Part shown: positions 1 through 25,000 of the stretch, piece by piece
Layout of the letters: every line of letters begins with the position of its first letter
Position numbering within the stretch: the first letter of the stretch is position 1
Source of the DNA: Glandiceps talaboti
Lineage: Eukaryota; Hemichordata; Enteropneusta; Spengelidae
Assembly (NCBI RefSeq): GCF_964340395.1
Contig: NC_135550.1
Span: 15,856,984-15,881,983, forward strand
Direction: 5' to 3'
Length of the DNA: 25,000 nt
The notes under the pieces: generated by a model
Databases searched by the model: none
Told to the model about the DNA's origin: nothing
Seen by the model: the letters and a program-made list of their open reading frames with translations, nothing else
Translations under genes and position numbers: made by a program

Positions 1-563
1 TGAACCTGGCACGGGAATTGCATTCATATTACTCGGCTTAACATATGTTAATTCAAGTGGGACTACTTGTAAACCATGATACTTCCTCATTATCTCCCCA
101 GATGGTGTTGGCTGAAAGGCGGCACTGGTGTTCAAAGCAGAAAACAACCTGTTCAGAGGAAATTCTACCATTTTCCAGATAAAAGAATTGTCAGATGCCT
201 GTATGTTTCCTAAGCAGTAACATTTCATTATAATAAGTATTATTTTAGCCTGTTGGTACAACAACATACGCATTATGTTTAAAGTTCAAGTTATCCAGTC
301 ATTTCGTGATTTTCAGGCAACTTAGAGTAGCCTTAATAACGTTTACATTTTCAGCAAACTGTGGTGAATGTATAACAAAATAAAGTTAGAAGCGCACTTG
401 GTCACCACGCGACCTCTACCGCTTTTGAATTGATAGAAAATATCGTACAGTTAATGGAGTCCATAATCAAGAGAATTGGTCATGTTCCAATGCACTCTAA
501 TGAAAACCAATTATCCAATATGTGTTCTCAATGACGCGTGTGAAATAAACTCCACCGAGACCT
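1..563 (-). other. 3' flank / presumed 3' UTR of the globin gene
   Basis: This lies downstream of the globin stop. I find no AATAAA or ATTAAA on the minus strand, so the polyadenylation site is either a variant or beyond position 1. No other gene is visible here. Confidence 0.5.
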
Positions 564-22383
<21,820 letters not shown>

Positions 22384-22760
22384 ATTGTCCGTCCTCGGTC
22401 TTCTCTCTCGCTATAAACTCTCGTCAAATTCTTCAGTCGGTGGCAAATGTAATTGCTTGTAGAAAACCCCAACGGATAAAAAAAAAGATATCGTTTACTG
22501 TCAGTCAAGCAGGCTGGCTCGTCTGGTTACAATATTGTCAATTGATTATAGCCTTTGCCATTCCACGTATACTTCAAGCGCTGTAATCGAAATCATTGCT
22601 CTTGGCCCCGATTACAATATAAATTCATTCTATGTCATTGGTTAAACTCGAATTGTTGTTGAAATCGCCCTCGTATCACCATTCGAATGGCTAATGCAAA
22701 ATGACGTAAGCTACATTTCAATCAACAATCCACACACGTTCCTCTTACATCAGTGATTGC
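22384..22760 (-). promoter_or_regulatory. Candidate 5' UTR / proximal promoter of the globin gene
   Basis: On the minus strand, upstream of the ATG, there is a CCAAT box (22637-22641) and a CRE-like TTACGTCA (22702-22709). An in-frame TAG precedes the ATG by ten codons. No clear TATAAA was seen. The transcription start cannot be placed from sequence alone, and an upstream non-coding exon is possible. Confidence 0.35.
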
Positions 22761-24820
22761 ACACTCGTCTGTTATTTACTGCCTATCCAATGGATTACAT
22801 CTGTCGCCATGTTGCGAAATATCACACACTCGTCATTACTTACGTTTAATATATTTCTATATACGAATAGTGTTGCCAAAGTGTAATGTATTTCACAATT
22901 ATAACTGTTTTATTCCTAATCCATTTGCGGCATTGATAAATATCTGATTGTCTTTCGGGAAATGCACAGTCAGTACATATGTATATAACATAAGTATAGT
23001 AAATGCCCAAATTTCTTAAATGGATACAATTCAATTGGCTAAGTAATATTAATACATATTAAGATATACTTGTGTAATTGCATAAATTGATATTTATTGA
23101 TGATTCATTTCTTCTTTTCCTAACACAATTATGCAATCAGACGGTTAAAGACAGCCAAACATCAACCCACATAAATTGTTTTTAGCAATGACAGCATATT
23201 AGTAAAGTAAATTCGTGGTTATTATTTACCTAAAAATACTTATCGGGAGAAACCGACGTAATTATATTTAGATCATGCTGAGAGACACTCGTGTTGATTT
23301 TTCCTATATATTGAAAGTAGACATACAGCACTTTGAACAAAAACTTCTACCATAACTTATTATTCAGATAAATCAAGAGAGGGGAAGGTTTTTAGACTAA
23401 CTTTCAGATAAATATTAAAAGCGCGAGGTACGTTGTTCTTTCTTATTTTGTAATTTGTATTATTAAAGATTGATATAATATTCTCACAAGCTTTACATTT
23501 CAGATTTCCCCCAATAGGAAAACAGGTCAGAGAGTTCACTTTTATAATGAAAGAAAGCAGGTTGTTAATGATAACCAGAAGTAATCACTGAAGCTGCATT
23601 CCATGTGGTATTGGGTATGTTTCATAAGTTAGCCTATCCTTGCCTGTCTTTGCTATAGACTATTTCATTATAATTAATTGCGTATATCACAAAACCATAT
23701 AACTGTTATATCAGTTGGATTGAAACTAATATTAGGACCTTATCCAAAAGCCGAGAACCAGGACAGATGCAGCGCTGTTTGGAATTTCATTCATGGAATA
23801 CCGTAACCCGTCTAATGTACTGTCATATGAAGTTGAATGGTAATTTTGGTGTGGAGAGAAACCACAATTCTTTAGTATTTATGTGCTGTTCATGAATTTT
23901 TTGGCTGGGGGGGGGGGGCTTTACATGCACAAGGGAAGTCTTGAAGGTCTCAGAATTTAAATAGCATTTAATACCAAACATTAGTACATGGCAATAGGTT
24001 GACACTCTTGATTAATTATGTATTCTTTGCGATTCATCAATATTCTAGTCCCACATATATAACAGATGGGAGCATTGTACAACGTTGGGTTTTATAATGA
24101 CGAACGCTGTTTTCATTTATATCGCAAATCTTTCACTTCCTTGGAGCCAGGCCTATATACTGACTATGGTCTATATTTCTGTTTGAATATATTACATATT
24201 GAACATATAATTAAAGGCAAACTATAGTTTTGAGATAAAAGTGGCAAGTGTAGTTCGAAATTGCTCCATATCTTATCAGTACCCACGCTTTAATAAATTA
24301 TATTTCATATAGAAGCACACATATAACAAAGACAATGGAAGAAATTTACAAGATCGGTTGCAATAATACATCTCGACTCTATCTTACATACTGAAGAATC
24401 AGAGTAATTTAAATCTAACGTGACAAGGTAATTCACCTTAGATTTAGAGAGAATAAATTTGGCTGAGGGACACAATTATAGATATAGAAGTAGGTCTATA
24501 AATATATATACACCCAAGAGGGTGACATGTCAGAAGACAGACAGCCTCGTGGGTAGAACGGGATCATTTTTCAAAGGAAAGTACCTCTCAAAGGATATCG
24601 ATGGTAAAATGTTTTTACCATGACTAATCATATCACTATAATTGAAGTATTTAACATGTTATAAAAACGACTCTCAATTAAGGAAACCTGAAATAGTAAC
24701 ACCAAAATATTAATAATTGATGTTTGAAGCAATTCACATGGGCAATTCAATATCAAGATTTGGATCACTCATGTCAACGTAGAATGTTCCTATCCTTCTG
24801 CGCACCGCCGTTTGATGAAA

Positions 24821-24823
<3 letters not shown>
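22761..24823. other. 5' flank of the globin gene, no gene seen
   Basis: AT-rich intergenic-type sequence. The only notable feature is a run of 12 G at 23907-23918. No coding exon was recognised on either strand. Confidence 0.4.

Positions 24824-24914
<91 letters not shown>
24824..24914. repeat. (TA)45 microsatellite
   Basis: An uninterrupted 91-nt TA run near the right edge of the window. The plus-strand open reading frame through it is an artefact. Confidence 0.97.
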
Positions 24915-24916
<2 letters not shown>

Positions 24917-25000
24917 TTCAAAGTTACTTTATTTCTTTGAAATTGCTTTTTTTGAAAGCAACAGGTGAATTATTAGGCAAATGACATTCTCCAAGTACAG

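Overview
This is eukaryotic (metazoan) DNA. It is AT-rich, has no long open reading frames, contains spliceosomal GT-AG introns, and is dense in long microsatellites: (TA)n, (TACA)n/(TGTA)n, (CT)n, (TTTA)n, (TG)n and (TGTC)n. The microsatellite spectrum and the style of the interspersed repeats suggest a marine invertebrate, perhaps a mollusc or another spiralian. That placement is only an inference.

The window holds one gene that I can support strongly: a complete three-exon globin gene on the minus strand, running from the ATG at 22383 to the TGA at 564. The exons are 22253-22383, 1009-1240 and 564-710. Together they encode a 169-residue protein. The two introns sit at the classical globin positions B12.2 (phase 2) and G7.0 (phase 0). 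The first intron is about 21 kb, so the coding sequence is under 2.5% of its own locus. The protein starts Met-Gly-Cys, an N-myristoylation/palmitoylation signal like that of globin X. It is colinear with neuroglobin at every key position (B10, CD1, E7, E11, F8), so a membrane-anchored, globin X/neuroglobin-lineage haem protein is the best reading.

Layout: 1-563, 3' flank or 3' UTR; 564-710, exon 3; 711-1008, a short intron made largely of simple repeats; 1009-1240, exon 2; 1241-22252, the giant intron; 22253-22383, exon 1; 22384-25000, 5' flank with candidate promoter motifs and a terminal (TA)n array.

Inside the giant intron I see no second gene. I do see repeat structures. These are a 28-bp direct repeat bracketing about 500 bp (10785-11342), a 34-bp-arm hairpin followed by a promoter-like segment (11853-12139), and a fold-back and tandem-repeat island (12818-14680). 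One unit of that island carries a near-identical copy of a 134-bp segment also found at 9590. There is also a palindrome centred on a (TA)n array (15013-15162) and a decayed tRNA-like fragment (about 16471-16535). The open reading frames over the microsatellites are artefacts.
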